Of a DNA stretch of 64,000 nucleotides, positions 15,927 to 25,538 are shown piece by piece. Source of the stretch: Paeniglutamicibacter gangotriensis Lz1y. GTDB lineage: Bacteria > Actinomycetota > Actinomycetes > Actinomycetales > Micrococcaceae. The position numbers and the translations under genes are program-made. The notes under the pieces are model-generated. The model worked only from the letters and a program-made list of their open reading frames with translations. It was not told the DNA's origin and did no database searches. The stretch spans positions 62,001-126,000 of the forward strand of contig NZ_AOCK01000010.1 of the NCBI RefSeq assembly GCF_000348945.1, written 5' to 3'. Positions within the stretch are counted from its first letter, which is position 1, and the number at the start of each line of letters is the position of its first letter.

Positions 15927-16694
15927 ATGATCATCGGCCAACCATCTTCTGCATCAGGGATGGCCCGGGTGCAGCGCTCCTCGACGATCGACCTGATCAC
16001 CCACCAATTGCGCAAGGCCATTTACGAGGGCTTGCTGATGCCCGGCAGCCCGATCCAAGAGGCGCAGGCGGCCAAACAACTGGGCGTGAGCCGTGGGTCG
16101 CTGCGCGAATCTGCTCAACGATTGGTGCAGGACGGCCTGCTGGTGTCCAGCCCCGGGCAGGGGATGAGTGTGGCCCGCGTCCGCCCATCCGAGCTCAAGG
16201 AACTCTACGCAACGCGTCTGGTGGTGGAGGCCGCGGCCATCAGGGTCATCGCCGGCCTGCCCGAAGCCGAGCGGGCGCACCGAATGGAAGCCGCCATGGC
16301 GGTCTTGGCCCGGCTCGAACGGTTTGCCGCGAGCCCCGAGGCGCTGGACTCCCCGCGCTCCATTGGTGACGCCGACCTAGACTTCCACTATGAAACGGTC
16401 AGGGCCGCCCGAAACCTCCGTCTGGAGAAATACATGGCCACGCTGGCCGTGGAAACTCGCCTAGCCAGCCTGGGCAGTCCGGCAGGTTACATCATTCGCA
16501 CCGATGTGCACCGTGCCCACAGGGAACGCTTAGAGGCAGTGCTTGCGGGCGACGGAGAGGGCGCGGTGGAACTACTGCGACATCACTTCCGCGACACCAT
16601 CGACAGGCTCACCGGCGCCCTGCGCACACCTGTGGCCACCGCTCTGGTGCCCGTCGATGAATCCGGGCACGAACTGGGGCCCATCGGTTCCTAG
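15927..16694 (+). CDS. GntR/FCD-family regulator, probable regulator of ehu
   Basis: A 255-residue regulator with a GntR winged helix (about 20-85; QAAKQLGVSRGSLRESAQRL) and an FCD effector domain (about 95-230). GGAG stands before the ATG. It is divergent from ehuBCDA. Known ectoine-cluster regulators such as EnuR are GntR/MocR fusions; this one lacks the aminotransferase domain, so it is a different type of regulator. Confidence 0.85.
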   Translation: MIIGQPSSASGMARVQRSSTIDLITHQLRKAIYEGLLMPGSPIQEAQAAKQLGVSRGSLRESAQRLVQDGLLVSSPGQGMSVARVRPSELKELYATRLVVEAAAIRVIAGLPEAERAHRMEAAMAVLARLERFAASPEALDSPRSIGDADLDFHYETVRAARNLRLEKYMATLAVETRLASLGSPAGYIIRTDVHRAHRERLEAVLAGDGEGAVELLRHHFRDTIDRLTGALRTPVATALVPVDESGHELGPIGS

Positions 16695-16822
16695 CTCGGA
16701 CTAGCAGCCTGATGTCCGGGAGGCTGCCGGAACAATCCCAAGCAGGTGGCCGCCAGCGAGTCTCGCCTACGCGGAGGGCTGCTTCCTGGCGATTGGAGGA
16801 GTTCGCCGCGCTTGTCTCAAAA

Positions 16823-16847
16823 TGCCTGGGATCTGCGACTCCAGGCA
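16823..16847. terminator. Small hairpin in the gap after the GntR gene
   Basis: TGCCTGG (16823-16829) and CCAGGCA (16841-16847) can pair around an 11-base loop. No T-run follows. The 283-base gap 16695-16977 between convergent genes shows nothing else. Confidence 0.4.
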
Positions 16848-16977
16848 CGTGCGAGTGGTTCCGTGAAAACTGGTTGCCGGTTCACGGCGGTTGAACTGCG
16901 GCCGAGTGGTCTTTCGGACAGTCGGGGGAGCCGGCCGTTCGCAGGTAGGGTTCAGCGACCGGCTTCGGACGATGGTG

Positions 16978-17370
16978 CTACGCGCCCTGCAGGTCCTGGA
17001 TGAAAGCGTCGGCCCGGCTGAGGTTCAGGGCCAGCTTGTCGCGCTTTGCGTTGGCCTGGTCAATGAAGTCTGCCAGTCTGGCCCTGGCCTCCGCATTCTT
17101 CGTGTCGCTGGCCAGGGTGTCGACGGTGTCCAGTAGCTCGCCCATTTCCTCCAGGGTGAACCCCAGAGGTTTCATGGACCGGATCACCAGCATGCGCTGC
17201 AGGTCGGAGTCGGTGTAAATCCGGAACCCGCCCACGCTGCGCGTGGTTGCAGGCAGGAGGCCCACTTCGTCGTAGTGGCGGATGGTGCGTTGGGAAAGGC
17301 CGGTGGCTTCGGCCAGATCTCCGATGTGCATTCTCTGCCCCTCGTCCGCCGGGGGTGGGATGTCAGTCAT
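16978..17370 (-). CDS. MerR-family transcriptional regulator
   Basis: A 130-residue regulator with an N-terminal MerR winged helix (about 14-82: IGDLAEATGLSQRTIRHYDE, then FRIYTDSDL) and a C-terminal coiled coil (about 90-128). It has no Cys pair, so it is not a classic metal sensor. The gene is divergent from the SulP/NhaA pair and a perfect MerR-type dyad sits in the space between, which suggests that it autoregulates or controls the transporters. Confidence 0.9.
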   Translation of the reverse strand: MTDIPPPADEGQRMHIGDLAEATGLSQRTIRHYDEVGLLPATTRSVGGFRIYTDSDLQRMLVIRSMKPLGFTLEEMGELLDTVDTLASDTKNAEARARLADFIDQANAKRDKLALNLSRADAFIQDLQGA

Positions 17371-17396
17371 GGGGTTCTCCTGCTTCCTAGATCGTC

Positions 17397-17424
17397 AACT
17401 CTACCCTCACGTTAGGGTAGAGTT
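17397..17424. promoter_or_regulatory. Perfect inverted repeat, probable MerR operator
   Basis: AACTCTACCCT (17397-17407) and AGGGTAGAGTT (17414-17424) are exact arms around CACGTT. It lies 27 bases upstream of the MerR start. The dyad fits the long, symmetric operators that MerR proteins bind inside promoters with an over-long spacer. The regulator assignment is inferred from adjacency. Confidence 0.8.
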
Positions 17425-17558
17425 CTTTTTGTTCGGTGCTCCACTGCGGCCATTACCCGACGCTGTCTGATACTTCCATGCCAAGACGCGCCGACCTCAT
17501 ATCATTTCATGTCGCCGAGCGCCCGAGAGCGCCCAATTCATTGTGAACGGAGCCATCA

Positions 17559-19082
17559 ATGGCCACGAAAACCACCGCGGGGCACCTGCTCCTAACCCCG
17601 GAGGAACGCCAATCAGTCCTGCGCGCCCTCAAATCCCCGCTGCTGCTTAAGGTCGAGGTCCTCGCCGGACTGGTCGTAGCCCTAGCCCTGATCCCCGAAG
17701 CCATCGCATTTTCCATCATTGCCGGGGTCGATCCGCGCCTCGGACTGTTCGCCTCCTTCACCATGGCCGTGTCCATTGCGTTCCTCGGCGGACGGCCGGC
17801 CATGATCTCCGCGGCCACTGGGGCCATTGCCTTGGTCATTGCCCCTTTGGTGAAAAGCCACGGCGTGGACTACTTCATTGCCGCCGTAATCCTGGCCGGC
17901 ATCTTCCAGGTCATCCTCGCGCTGCTGGGGGTTGCCAAGCTGATGCGCTTCATTCCCCGGCAGGTCATGGTCGGATTCGTCAATGCCCTGGCCATCCTGA
18001 TCTTCATGTCCCAGGTCCCCGAGCTGCTCGGCGTCCCGTGGCTCGTTTACCCGCTCACCGCCTTGGGCCTGCTGATTGTATTCGGGCTGCCCAAGGTCAC
18101 CACGGTGGTTCCCGCGCCCCTGGTTGCCATCGTCGTGTTGACCCTCATCACGGTCCTGGCTTCACTGGCCGTGCCGACCGTCGGGGATAAGGGGGAAATG
18201 CCCGAAAGCCTTCCTTCCCTGTTCCTGCCGAACGTCCCGCTGAACCTCGAGACCCTGCAGATCATCTTCCCCTACGCGCTGGCCATGGCTTTCGTGGGCC
18301 TGCTCGAATCCCTGATGACCGCCAAGCTTGTTGATGACGTCACCGACACGCGCTCCAACAAGACCCGCGAATCCTGGGGCCAGGGCGCGGCGAACATCAT
18401 CACCGGGTTCTTCGGCGGCATGGGCGGTTGCGCGATGATCGGCCAGACCATGATCAACGTCAAGGCCTCCGGGGCCAGGACCCGCATTTCCACCTTCCTC
18501 GCCGGGGTCTTCCTGCTGATCCTGGTCGTCGCGCTGGGCGACATCGTGGCGCTGATTCCGATGGCCGCGCTGGTGGCCGTGATGATCTTCGTGTCCGTGG
18601 CCACCTTCGACTGGCACAGCATCAAGCCCTCCACCTTGCGCATGATGCCCAAGAGCGAAACCACCGTCATGCTTGTCACCGTCGTCTTCACCGTCGCCAC
18701 GCATAACCTGGCCATTGGCGTCGGAGTCGGGGTGCTCACCGCGATGGTTCTGTTCGCCAATCGGGTCGCCCACCTGGTCACCGTGGAACGACGCTTCGAG
18801 GAACACTTCGGCGAGCAGATCGCCAAGTACGAGGTCAACGGGGAACTGTTCTTCGCCTCCTCCAATGACCTCTACACCCAGTTCGACTACGCCGAGGACC
18901 CCGTCAGGATCGTCATCGACATGTATAACTCGCACCTGTGGGATGCCTCCACCATCGCCTCGCTGGATGCCATCACCGCAAAATACGCGAAGTATGGCAA
19001 GACCGTGGAGATCGTGGGCCTGAACGCCGCCAGCCTGAAAATGCGCGAACGCATGGGCGGGAAACTTGGTGGAGGCCACTAG
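17559..19082 (+). CDS. SulP-family inorganic anion transporter (bicarbonate/sulfate type)
   Basis: A 507-residue membrane protein with about 12-14 hydrophobic segments in residues 30-410 and a C-terminal STAS domain (about 420-505) ending in DASTIASLDAITAKY-like sequence. The N-terminal part has LIPEAIAFSIIAGVDPRLGLF, the SulP substrate-site region. SulP proteins carry sulfate, bicarbonate or dicarboxylates, and BicA is a Na+-coupled bicarbonate carrier. GGAG lies seven bases before the ATG. The next gene, 86 bases downstream, is NhaA, so a sodium-coupled anion uptake with sodium extrusion is plausible. Confidence 0.9.
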   Translation: MATKTTAGHLLLTPEERQSVLRALKSPLLLKVEVLAGLVVALALIPEAIAFSIIAGVDPRLGLFASFTMAVSIAFLGGRPAMISAATGAIALVIAPLVKSHGVDYFIAAVILAGIFQVILALLGVAKLMRFIPRQVMVGFVNALAILIFMSQVPELLGVPWLVYPLTALGLLIVFGLPKVTTVVPAPLVAIVVLTLITVLASLAVPTVGDKGEMPESLPSLFLPNVPLNLETLQIIFPYALAMAFVGLLESLMTAKLVDDVTDTRSNKTRESWGQGAANIITGFFGGMGGCAMIGQTMINVKASGARTRISTFLAGVFLLILVVALGDIVALIPMAALVAVMIFVSVATFDWHSIKPSTLRMMPKSETTVMLVTVVFTVATHNLAIGVGVGVLTAMVLFANRVAHLVTVERRFEEHFGEQIAKYEVNGELFFASSNDLYTQFDYAEDPVRIVIDMYNSHLWDASTIASLDAITAKYAKYGKTVEIVGLNAASLKMRERMGGKLGGGH

Positions 19083-19168
19083 CCATATGCCGTAGGGTTG
19101 AAGAAAGGTGAGCCGGGAAGTCTGGTCGGCAATGTAATTGTCGAACCCACTGTAAGGACCTATTTTCC

Positions 19169-20500
19169 ATGAGCACCAACGCTCCTTCCCCACGTTCCCT
19201 GATCGGGCGCGGCAGCTACCTCGAGGCCCTGCGGATCGGTGAGATCCTGCGCAAGGAAACCGTCGGCGGCATCCTGTTGGTCATCGCCGCGGTCATCGCC
19301 CTGATATGGGCCAATTCTCCCGCGTCCGAGAGCTATTTCGCCCTGCGTGACTTCAAAATCGGCTTTGAGCCCTGGCACCTGGAGCTGAGCCTGGGGGCCT
19401 GGGCCGCAGACGGCCTGCTGGCAGTCTTCTTCTTCATGGTCGGACTGGAGCTCAAACGCGAAATCGTCGCCGGCGACCTGCGTCAGATCAGCAAGGCCGT
19501 CGTCCCGGTCGCCGCGGCGGTGGGCGGCGTCGCCGTTCCAGCCCTGATCTATGCGGCCATCAACTGGGGGAATCCCGAGACCATCTCCGGCTGGGCCATT
19601 CCCACCGCCACCGACATCGCCTTTGCCGTGGCGGTGCTGGCGGTCATCGGCTCCCACCTGCCCACGCCGCTGCGTATCTTCCTGTTGACCCTGGCAGTGG
19701 TCGACGACCTCATGGCCATCACCATCATCGCCTTCTTCTACACCGATACGATCAACACCACCGCGCTGCTGCTCACCCTCATCCCGCTGGCGCTTTATGC
19801 GTTCCTGGCCCAAAAATACCGGCGCCTCTTCGGGATGAAGTCGGCGGCCGCCTGGTTCATCCTGCTGCCCATCGGCTTCGCCGCTTGGGCACTGCTGCAC
19901 GCCTCAGGCATCCACGCCACCGTCGCCGGTGTGGTCTTGGCCTTCACGATCCCGGTCCTGCACAGCACCAAGCATGGAAAACACACCGGGGGGCCAGGTC
20001 TGGCCGAGATCTTCGAACACCGCTTCCGCCCGCTTTCGGCCGGATTCGCCGTGCCGGTCTTCGCGTTCTTCTCCGCCGGCGTCGCCGTGGGCGGGCTCGA
20101 CGGCCTGGCCTCGGCGCTGACCGACCCCGTGGCCATCGGCATCATTGTGGCACTTGTGCTCGGAAAACCGATCGGCATCCTGGCGGCAACGTGGCTGACC
20201 TCCAAGTTCACCAAGGCCACCCTGGACCCGGAGCTCAAGTGGGTGGACCTGCTGGGGGTGAGCCTGCTGGCAGGCATCGGCTTTACCGTCTCGCTGCTCG
20301 TGGCCGAACTCAGCTTCGGACTCGGAAACCCCGCCAACGACCATGCGAAGGTCGCCATCCTCGCCGCCTCCATCCTGGCCGCGGTACTCGCCTCGATCCT
20401 GCTCGGCAGCCGGAACAAGCAATACAAAAAACTGCAGGCCCAGGAAGCCGTCGATGCGGACGCGGACGGCATTCCGGATGTCTACCAGCAGGAGCAATAG
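19169..20500 (+). CDS. nhaA: Na+/H+ antiporter NhaA
   Basis: A 443-residue antiporter exporting Na+ in exchange for protons. It has ~11-12 hydrophobic segments, the Asp-Asp pair of the transport site in VVDDLMAIT, and the TATDIAFA segment of TM4. It is longer than E. coli NhaA (388) because of a C-terminal charged tail ending near residue 443. AAGGA precedes the ATG. It probably shares transcription with the SulP gene. Confidence 0.95.
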   Translation: MSTNAPSPRSLIGRGSYLEALRIGEILRKETVGGILLVIAAVIALIWANSPASESYFALRDFKIGFEPWHLELSLGAWAADGLLAVFFFMVGLELKREIVAGDLRQISKAVVPVAAAVGGVAVPALIYAAINWGNPETISGWAIPTATDIAFAVAVLAVIGSHLPTPLRIFLLTLAVVDDLMAITIIAFFYTDTINTTALLLTLIPLALYAFLAQKYRRLFGMKSAAAWFILLPIGFAAWALLHASGIHATVAGVVLAFTIPVLHSTKHGKHTGGPGLAEIFEHRFRPLSAGFAVPVFAFFSAGVAVGGLDGLASALTDPVAIGIIVALVLGKPIGILAATWLTSKFTKATLDPELKWVDLLGVSLLAGIGFTVSLLVAELSFGLGNPANDHAKVAILAASILAAVLASILLGSRNKQYKKLQAQEAVDADADGIPDVYQQEQ

Positions 20501-20686
20501 AACCACGCAGGCCCCATGCACGTGGAGGCAATCCTTTCGGCATCTTTCCCCCGATGCCCAAGACTCAAGAGGCCGGTGCACGGGGGCGTCGATCAGCGAA
20601 CGAACCCCACGGCGAGCAACCATTCGACGGCCACCTGCAACGAAGCGCAGCAGCACCCGTACGCGGATCCTTCCTCTTCGCTGACG

Positions 20687-21150
20687 GTGACTCATGACAA
20701 ACCGGACCGGAAGCTGGTTCTGGAACCGTTGCGCGCCACCGGTGCCGTGGCCATCGCCGGTGGCCGCGCGTCCCTGAGCCAGGGCATGGGGCCCGTCAAC
20801 GACGCGGAACAGCAGAAGACCCTTGACGCGGGGCTGGACGTGGATCGGTTCCCGGGCACCAACAACTTGGTCTCCGGGAACACTGCTACGTCGCGGCCAC
20901 CGGCATCACCGATGAGGAGCTGCTGCGCGGAGTGTGCCACGAGGTCGTGCGGGTCACCACGCAGTTGATCGTGAGGCGTTCCGCTTCCGGGACCTTGCGC
21001 GTGCTCGACGGCGAACACCTGAACTCCACGTGGGACACCGGACCGCCCCCCGATCGGCTCAACCATCGAGCCTCACCCGTCCGGCTCTCCCCGCGCTCTG
21101 CGACAGTGCTGGCGTTCCCTGCCCACCGCATTTCTGGCCCTCCAGCGTGA
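20687..21150 (+). pseudogene. Remnant of glpX (class II fructose-1,6-bisphosphatase)
   Basis: From GTG 20687 one frame reads DKPDRKLVLEPLRATGAVAI, the N-terminus of GlpX, and soon after DAGLDVDRFPGTNNLVSG, which belongs near its C-terminus. Just beyond ~20883 the frame shifts, and another frame continues VAATGITDEELLRGVCHEVV and LRVLDGEHLNST, the end of GlpX. The central two thirds, including the metal-site motif region GEGEKDEAP, are missing. This is a deletion plus frameshift; the housekeeping copy should lie elsewhere. Confidence 0.75.
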
Positions 21151-21380
21151 CTCACAACGGCCAAAACAACCTGCCATTTTCCGCTGCGATTCACCCGGCA
21201 GATGCGACGTGACATGTTCCAGGTGATAGATGCCCGATCGGCATGAATATACGACAACTCTCACCGGGACATTTTGGTAGGACTCAGATATACGCACACC
21301 GCCCGGGGGAAACAACAGGCAACGGCACCGAAAGCAAAGTTCCATGGGGGCACCATGCAGTAGCCGGAGAACCTCCCGAA

Positions 21381-21689
21381 CTAGGACTCCTTGCGGCGCC
21401 CGCCCAGGACCATTGAGGCCAGCGCCATGGCCCCGGTGACAGTGAAGACTGCCGGCCACGCACCAATCTTCTTCGCCAGAGGGTGGGACGCGCCGAAGGC
21501 CGCAAAATACGTAACCGTGAGGGCTGCTGCACGGGAACTTCCGGCGTCGTTTTTCCAGACCGTGAAGGCGGCCAGACCGCAGGCTGCCAAAATAGCGCCG
21601 CCTGCCTGCCGGTTGCCTGTGTCGCGGGCAACCTTGTAGCCGAGCAGGAGGCCGGTCTTGGCCAATCCGGTCGAAATAATGCGGGACAT
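21381..21689 (-). CDS. Small membrane protein of unknown function
   Basis: A 102-residue protein from the ATG at 21689, preceded by AAGGAG at eight bases. It has about three hydrophobic segments (GGAILAACGLAAFTVW, LTVTYFAAFGA, WPAVFTVTGAMALASMVL) and a basic C-terminal tail. I do not recognise the family. It lies between the dead glpX and the universal stress gene on the same strand as the latter. Confidence 0.65.
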   Translation of the reverse strand: MSRIISTGLAKTGLLLGYKVARDTGNRQAGGAILAACGLAAFTVWKNDAGSSRAAALTVTYFAAFGASHPLAKKIGAWPAVFTVTGAMALASMVLGGRRKES

Positions 21690-22059
21690 CCCCAGTCTCC
21701 TTCGGTACAGCGGATACGCGTCGCCATAAGCATAGGTTCGGCGCGAGAGAACGCGCGTGAAAAATCGCTGCGTTCCATGGAAATTTCCGGCCAACCACTG
21801 ACCTGTGCCCGAGACCTCGGTGGCAGGTCCGCAGTGGCCATGATGCGCGAAGGATCGCCGTGAACCAGGTGTAGGCCATCACCATGACTCGCGGCCCTCG
21901 GCTGCGAAACTGACAAGCGGGCAAATCTCCAGGGAACAGCCACCCGTTGGGGGTCGGTCGTCGCGGCCCCCAACGCCCCGGCGCCTTAAGGTCTCGACCG
22001 GCCGAGGGTCTTCAGGCAAGAAAACGGAGATTCGCAACCCCTGCTGCTCAGGACCCGGG
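21690..22059. other. Gap without a recognisable gene
   Basis: About 370 bases between the small membrane gene and the universal stress gene. Long frames here are continuations of other frames with no domain. It should carry the promoter of the small membrane gene. Confidence 0.35.
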
Positions 22060-22512
22060 TTAGTGGCTTTCGTCGTCCTGCGGGGTGTGAACCACCAGAA
22101 CGGGGCATTTGGCGTGTGCGATGCAGGAAGCGCTGACCGACCCAATCAACAGCTGGCCCATTTTTCCATGGCCGCGTCTGCCCACGATGAGGAAATCCGC
22201 GTTCCTGCTGGCTTTGACGAGTGAAGTTTTCGGATTTCCTTGCACCAGACTGATTTGGAGGTTTGGCGGCGTCTCGGGCCCGAAAACACTTCTCACGGCC
22301 TGGGTAACGACCTTTTCGGCACTTTCCCTGAATCCATCGATGCCCATCACCACGTAGCCGTCGTACATGCGGGGGTTCTCCCAGCAGCCGATGGCCTCGA
22401 TGCGGGCGTTCAAGGACGTTGCCAGGTACCGGGCCTGTCGGAGGGCCTCGAGGGAGGCGTCCGAGCCATCCACGCCTACGACAATTGTCGGTGTTCCAGA
22501 TGTCCGACCCAT
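22060..22512 (-). CDS. Universal stress protein, UspA family
   Basis: A single-domain 150-residue USP. VVGVDGSDASLEALRQA forms the first beta strand and helix. The ATP-binding motif G-x2-G-x9-G-S is present as GRRGHGKMGQLLIGSVS near 113-129, which makes it of the ATP-binding subclass. PVLVVH closes the domain. Such proteins respond to starvation, redox or energy stress; the particular role is unknown. Confidence 0.9.
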   Translation of the reverse strand: MGRTSGTPTIVVGVDGSDASLEALRQARYLATSLNARIEAIGCWENPRMYDGYVVMGIDGFRESAEKVVTQAVRSVFGPETPPNLQISLVQGNPKTSLVKASRNADFLIVGRRGHGKMGQLLIGSVSASCIAHAKCPVLVVHTPQDDESH

Positions 22513-22771
22513 GTAGATCTCCGATGCCTGGTGGTTGGTTATTCCACATTACTCGTGGCGCCCCTCGGTGCGTAGAGCAGCCTCCCAAAGATCGAAGATA
22601 TATGCCTGGTGAGTGCCCCGCCGGCCTCCAGTTGAGGGTCGGCAAGAGGCCGGCTCGACGACCATCACCAGGGCGAGCCGAGAACCGTCCCCGGCGCCTG
22701 CATCATCGGTAGTGCCGCCCATATGGGGCCGGGCGTGGGCGCGAGCGGGCGGGTGACTGCCACAAGAAGGA

Positions 22772-24052
22772 CTATTCGTCGACGGCAGCCACTCCGGCGA
22801 GCTGTTCCAAGATGTGCACTCCGGCGGCGAGACCGTTCTCGGAGCGGATTGCGGCACCCAGTTCGGCTGCACGGGTGGCGTAGGAGTCGGTGTGGACGAG
22901 GTCGCCCAAGCGGTCGGCCAGGCCCGTGCCCAGTTTCCTGGCAGCCAGCGGGGAGGGGCCGGCGCCGAGCGCGTGGATGCGCGCGCCCCAGAACGGCTGG
23001 TCACCCAGGAACGGCACGATGAGCGTCGGCCGCCCCGCACGGAGGCCGGCCGCGGTCGAGCCCGCACCGCCGTGGTGCACGACCGCCGCGACGCGCTCGA
23101 AGAGCCATTCGTGGGGTGCGCCTTCCAGCACCAGGACCTCGTCGGTCCCGGCTTTGCCGGGGGTGATGCCGCCCCACCCGGTCGCGACGATCCCGCGCAG
23201 GCCATGAACCCGCAGCGCGGCCAGGATCGCGTCCCGGCGCTTATCCGCTCCCTTGCCGAAGCCCATGGAACCGAAGCCGATATAGACCGGAGGATCGCCC
23301 GCCGCGAGGAAATCCATCAGGTCCGCGGGCGGCTTCCAGGCGTCCTGGTCACCGTGTTCCGGGAACCAGTAGCCGGTGACGTGGGCGGAGGGCGGGTAAT
23401 CATCGGGGACCGGCACCACGTGCCTGCTGTACGGGTACAGGACGTGGACCGGACTGCCGTCCGGATTCCGGAGCGGGTCCGCGAGCCGACCGATGCGACC
23501 CAGACCGACCTCGCGTCGGAAGTCGTTGATCATGCCGCCGTACATAAGTCCGGCCGCCCGTCTGAACCCGTAGGTTGCGCGGTTTCCCCAGGCACCGAAG
23601 GAGGCACCGCCGAAGAACGGCATCGCGTGTGCACGAGTGGGGGTGAAAAATGGCAGTGGGAGGGACAGCACGCCGGGCACGCCCAATGCCTCGGCGATGT
23701 GCGCCCCGGCAAGACACTTGGGGTGGTAGACGAGCACGTCGGGGCGCGCCGCCTGCGCGGCAGCCCAGCACTCGGCGTTCAGCTCGCGCATCGCGGAGGT
23801 CATGATCCGCAGGGTCCGGAGTGCATCGAGGGGACCGCTCAACTCGGGCATGACCTCCCGAAGCAAGCGCAGCATCGTGGAACCGGCCTGGTGGTGCGTG
23901 ATGGTCCCGGGACCGGCGTGCTGCACCAGATCCGCGAACCCGGAGGGGACCGCGAGGGTGACGTCGTGCCCGGCGCGGGCGAGCGCACCGGCCAAGGCGG
24001 CGTAGGGCTGGATGTCGCCACGGGTACCAAACGACATGATCAAGACATGCAT
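22772..24052 (-). CDS. Family 1 glycosyltransferase (UGT-like, GtfB fold)
   Basis: Transfers a sugar from a nucleotide donor to a hydrophobic acceptor such as a sterol, carotenoid or macrolide. The 426-residue protein from the ATG at 24052 (GGAGG upstream) starts MHVLIMSFGTRGDIQPYAA, the canonical N-terminus of this family. It carries the donor-site motif HHGGAGSTAAGLRAGRPTL and VPFLGDQPFWG near the C-terminus. An in-frame extension up to 24235 has no support. It is a single gene with no pathway neighbours, so the acceptor is unknown. Confidence 0.88.
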   Translation of the reverse strand: MHVLIMSFGTRGDIQPYAALAGALARAGHDVTLAVPSGFADLVQHAGPGTITHHQAGSTMLRLLREVMPELSGPLDALRTLRIMTSAMRELNAECWAAAQAARPDVLVYHPKCLAGAHIAEALGVPGVLSLPLPFFTPTRAHAMPFFGGASFGAWGNRATYGFRRAAGLMYGGMINDFRREVGLGRIGRLADPLRNPDGSPVHVLYPYSRHVVPVPDDYPPSAHVTGYWFPEHGDQDAWKPPADLMDFLAAGDPPVYIGFGSMGFGKGADKRRDAILAALRVHGLRGIVATGWGGITPGKAGTDEVLVLEGAPHEWLFERVAAVVHHGGAGSTAAGLRAGRPTLIVPFLGDQPFWGARIHALGAGPSPLAARKLGTGLADRLGDLVHTDSYATRAAELGAAIRSENGLAAGVHILEQLAGVAAVDE

Positions 24053-24772
24053 GGCAGGTTCCTCCGGACAGGATCCGTGGTCGCCCGTGTATGGGGCGGT
24101 ATCGCCGCCGACCAGGCTTCCCGGCACACCGCCCATGCTACTACTCCCACGGCTGCGAGGAGCCCCCGGCGATCCCCGGGTTTCGGCGATCTGAGGCCAT
24201 CCAGCCTGCTGGGCCAGCAGGCACCCGTCGGCCAACCGGCGGTGCTCGAACCCCCGAATAACGCCCGGAAGGTGATGGCCGAGCGCGCCGAGGTCTCGCT
24301 GGTGTGTCCCCTATACATGCCCAGCTCCGGTTTCACCTGCGCGCCGAGGTGCCAGCGCCTGGCCAGAATCCAAGGGATCTTCATCGCTGAGAAGAATGCT
24401 CAGTGAGTCGGCGAGATGCCCTAGATCCGATGGCCTGGCAGTATCTTCCATGACGAACCGGGAGCTTTTTGGCCGGCGATTTTTCGCGGGGTCTCTCACC
24501 GGTTTCGGCCCAGGGCGCATCCTGGGGCCTGGGATGGCGTTGTGGTCGCGGTGCTGGCATCGGGCGGGTGCCCCTTTACGCTGCGGGGCCGCCGCTGACT
24601 GACCCGAGGTCTGTCCCCGCGCTGCCAACCGGGAAGATCGGAGCCGCGTACGTGGTTGTACCCGGGTGGCAAAGGGCCAGAATCGCAGTCCAGAATGCTG
24701 CCATGTCCCGCCTGCCTTCCGATAGAGCCATCGAATCGTTGCCTGCAGCGGTTTCCCGATAAGCTGGAAACC
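24053..24772. other. 720-bp gap before dapB, no gene recognised
   Basis: Open frames occur on both strands, but none has a domain, a good ribosome site or consistent codon use. The long minus-strand frame crossing dapB is a shadow. It should hold the promoters of the glycosyltransferase and dapB. Confidence 0.4.
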
Positions 24773-25531
24773 ATGAGTGCACCATTGAAAGTCGCCGTGC
24801 TCGGCGCATCCGGACGAATGGGAGCCGAGGCCGTCAAGGCCGTTGGCGCCGCCAACGACATGGAACTGGTGGCCACGCTGGGCCGTGGAGATTCGCTGGA
24901 GATCCTGCTCGAGACCGGGGCCACCCACGTGGTGGACCTCAGTGTCCCGGCAAGCACCGAAGCCAACGTGCGTTTTGCTGTTGAGCACGGAATCCACGCG
25001 GTGGTGGGAACCACCGGCTGGGACGATGCCAAACGCGAATCCTTGACCGCCTTGCTGTCCAAGAACCCCGAGTCCGGTGTGCTCATCGCCCCCAACTTCG
25101 CCCTGGGATCGGTATTGGCTTCCGCCTTTGCCGCGACCGCGGCACGCTACTTCGAATCGGTGGAAATCATCGAATTGCACCACCCGAACAAGGTTGATGC
25201 CCCCTCGGGCACAGCGGTGCGCACCGCCGAGCTGATCGCCGCCGAACGTGCGGCCGCCGGCGTGGCACCGAGCCCGGATGCCACCGAAACCCAGCTCGAC
25301 GGCGCACGCGGCGCCCTCGTGGACGGGGTGCATGTGCACTCGGTGAGATTGCGCGGCCTTGTCGCCCACCAGGAGGTCCTGCTCGGAGGGGAAGGTGAGC
25401 AACTCACGCTGCGCCACGACTCCTACGATCGTGCCTCCTTCATGCCCGGCGTCCTGCTGGGCCTGCGCACCGTGGCTTCGCGCCCGGGGCTGACCTACGG
25501 CCTTGACGGCTACCTCGAGTTGGGACGCTAG
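24773..25531 (+). CDS. dapB: 4-hydroxy-tetrahydrodipicolinate reductase DapB
   Basis: Second step of the DAP/lysine branch: reduces hydroxy-tetrahydrodipicolinate with NAD(P)H. The 252 residues from the ATG at 24773 show GASGRMG (11-17) for cofactor binding, GTTGWD, and the catalytic/substrate segment ELHHPNKVDAPSGTA. In related genomes dapA lies a few genes away. Here dapA begins at 63514, with ~38 kb between. A membrane-protein gene follows after seven bases. Confidence 0.95.
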   Translation: MSAPLKVAVLGASGRMGAEAVKAVGAANDMELVATLGRGDSLEILLETGATHVVDLSVPASTEANVRFAVEHGIHAVVGTTGWDDAKRESLTALLSKNPESGVLIAPNFALGSVLASAFAATAARYFESVEIIELHHPNKVDAPSGTAVRTAELIAAERAAAGVAPSPDATETQLDGARGALVDGVHVHSVRLRGLVAHQEVLLGGEGEQLTLRHDSYDRASFMPGVLLGLRTVASRPGLTYGLDGYLELGR

Positions 25532-25538
25532 AAACAGT

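Noticed and set aside
18162-19193. 343-codon minus-strand frame antisense to the SulP gene
   Set aside because: His/Gly/Asp-rich composition typical of shadow frames in high-GC DNA; the plus-strand SulP protein is complete.
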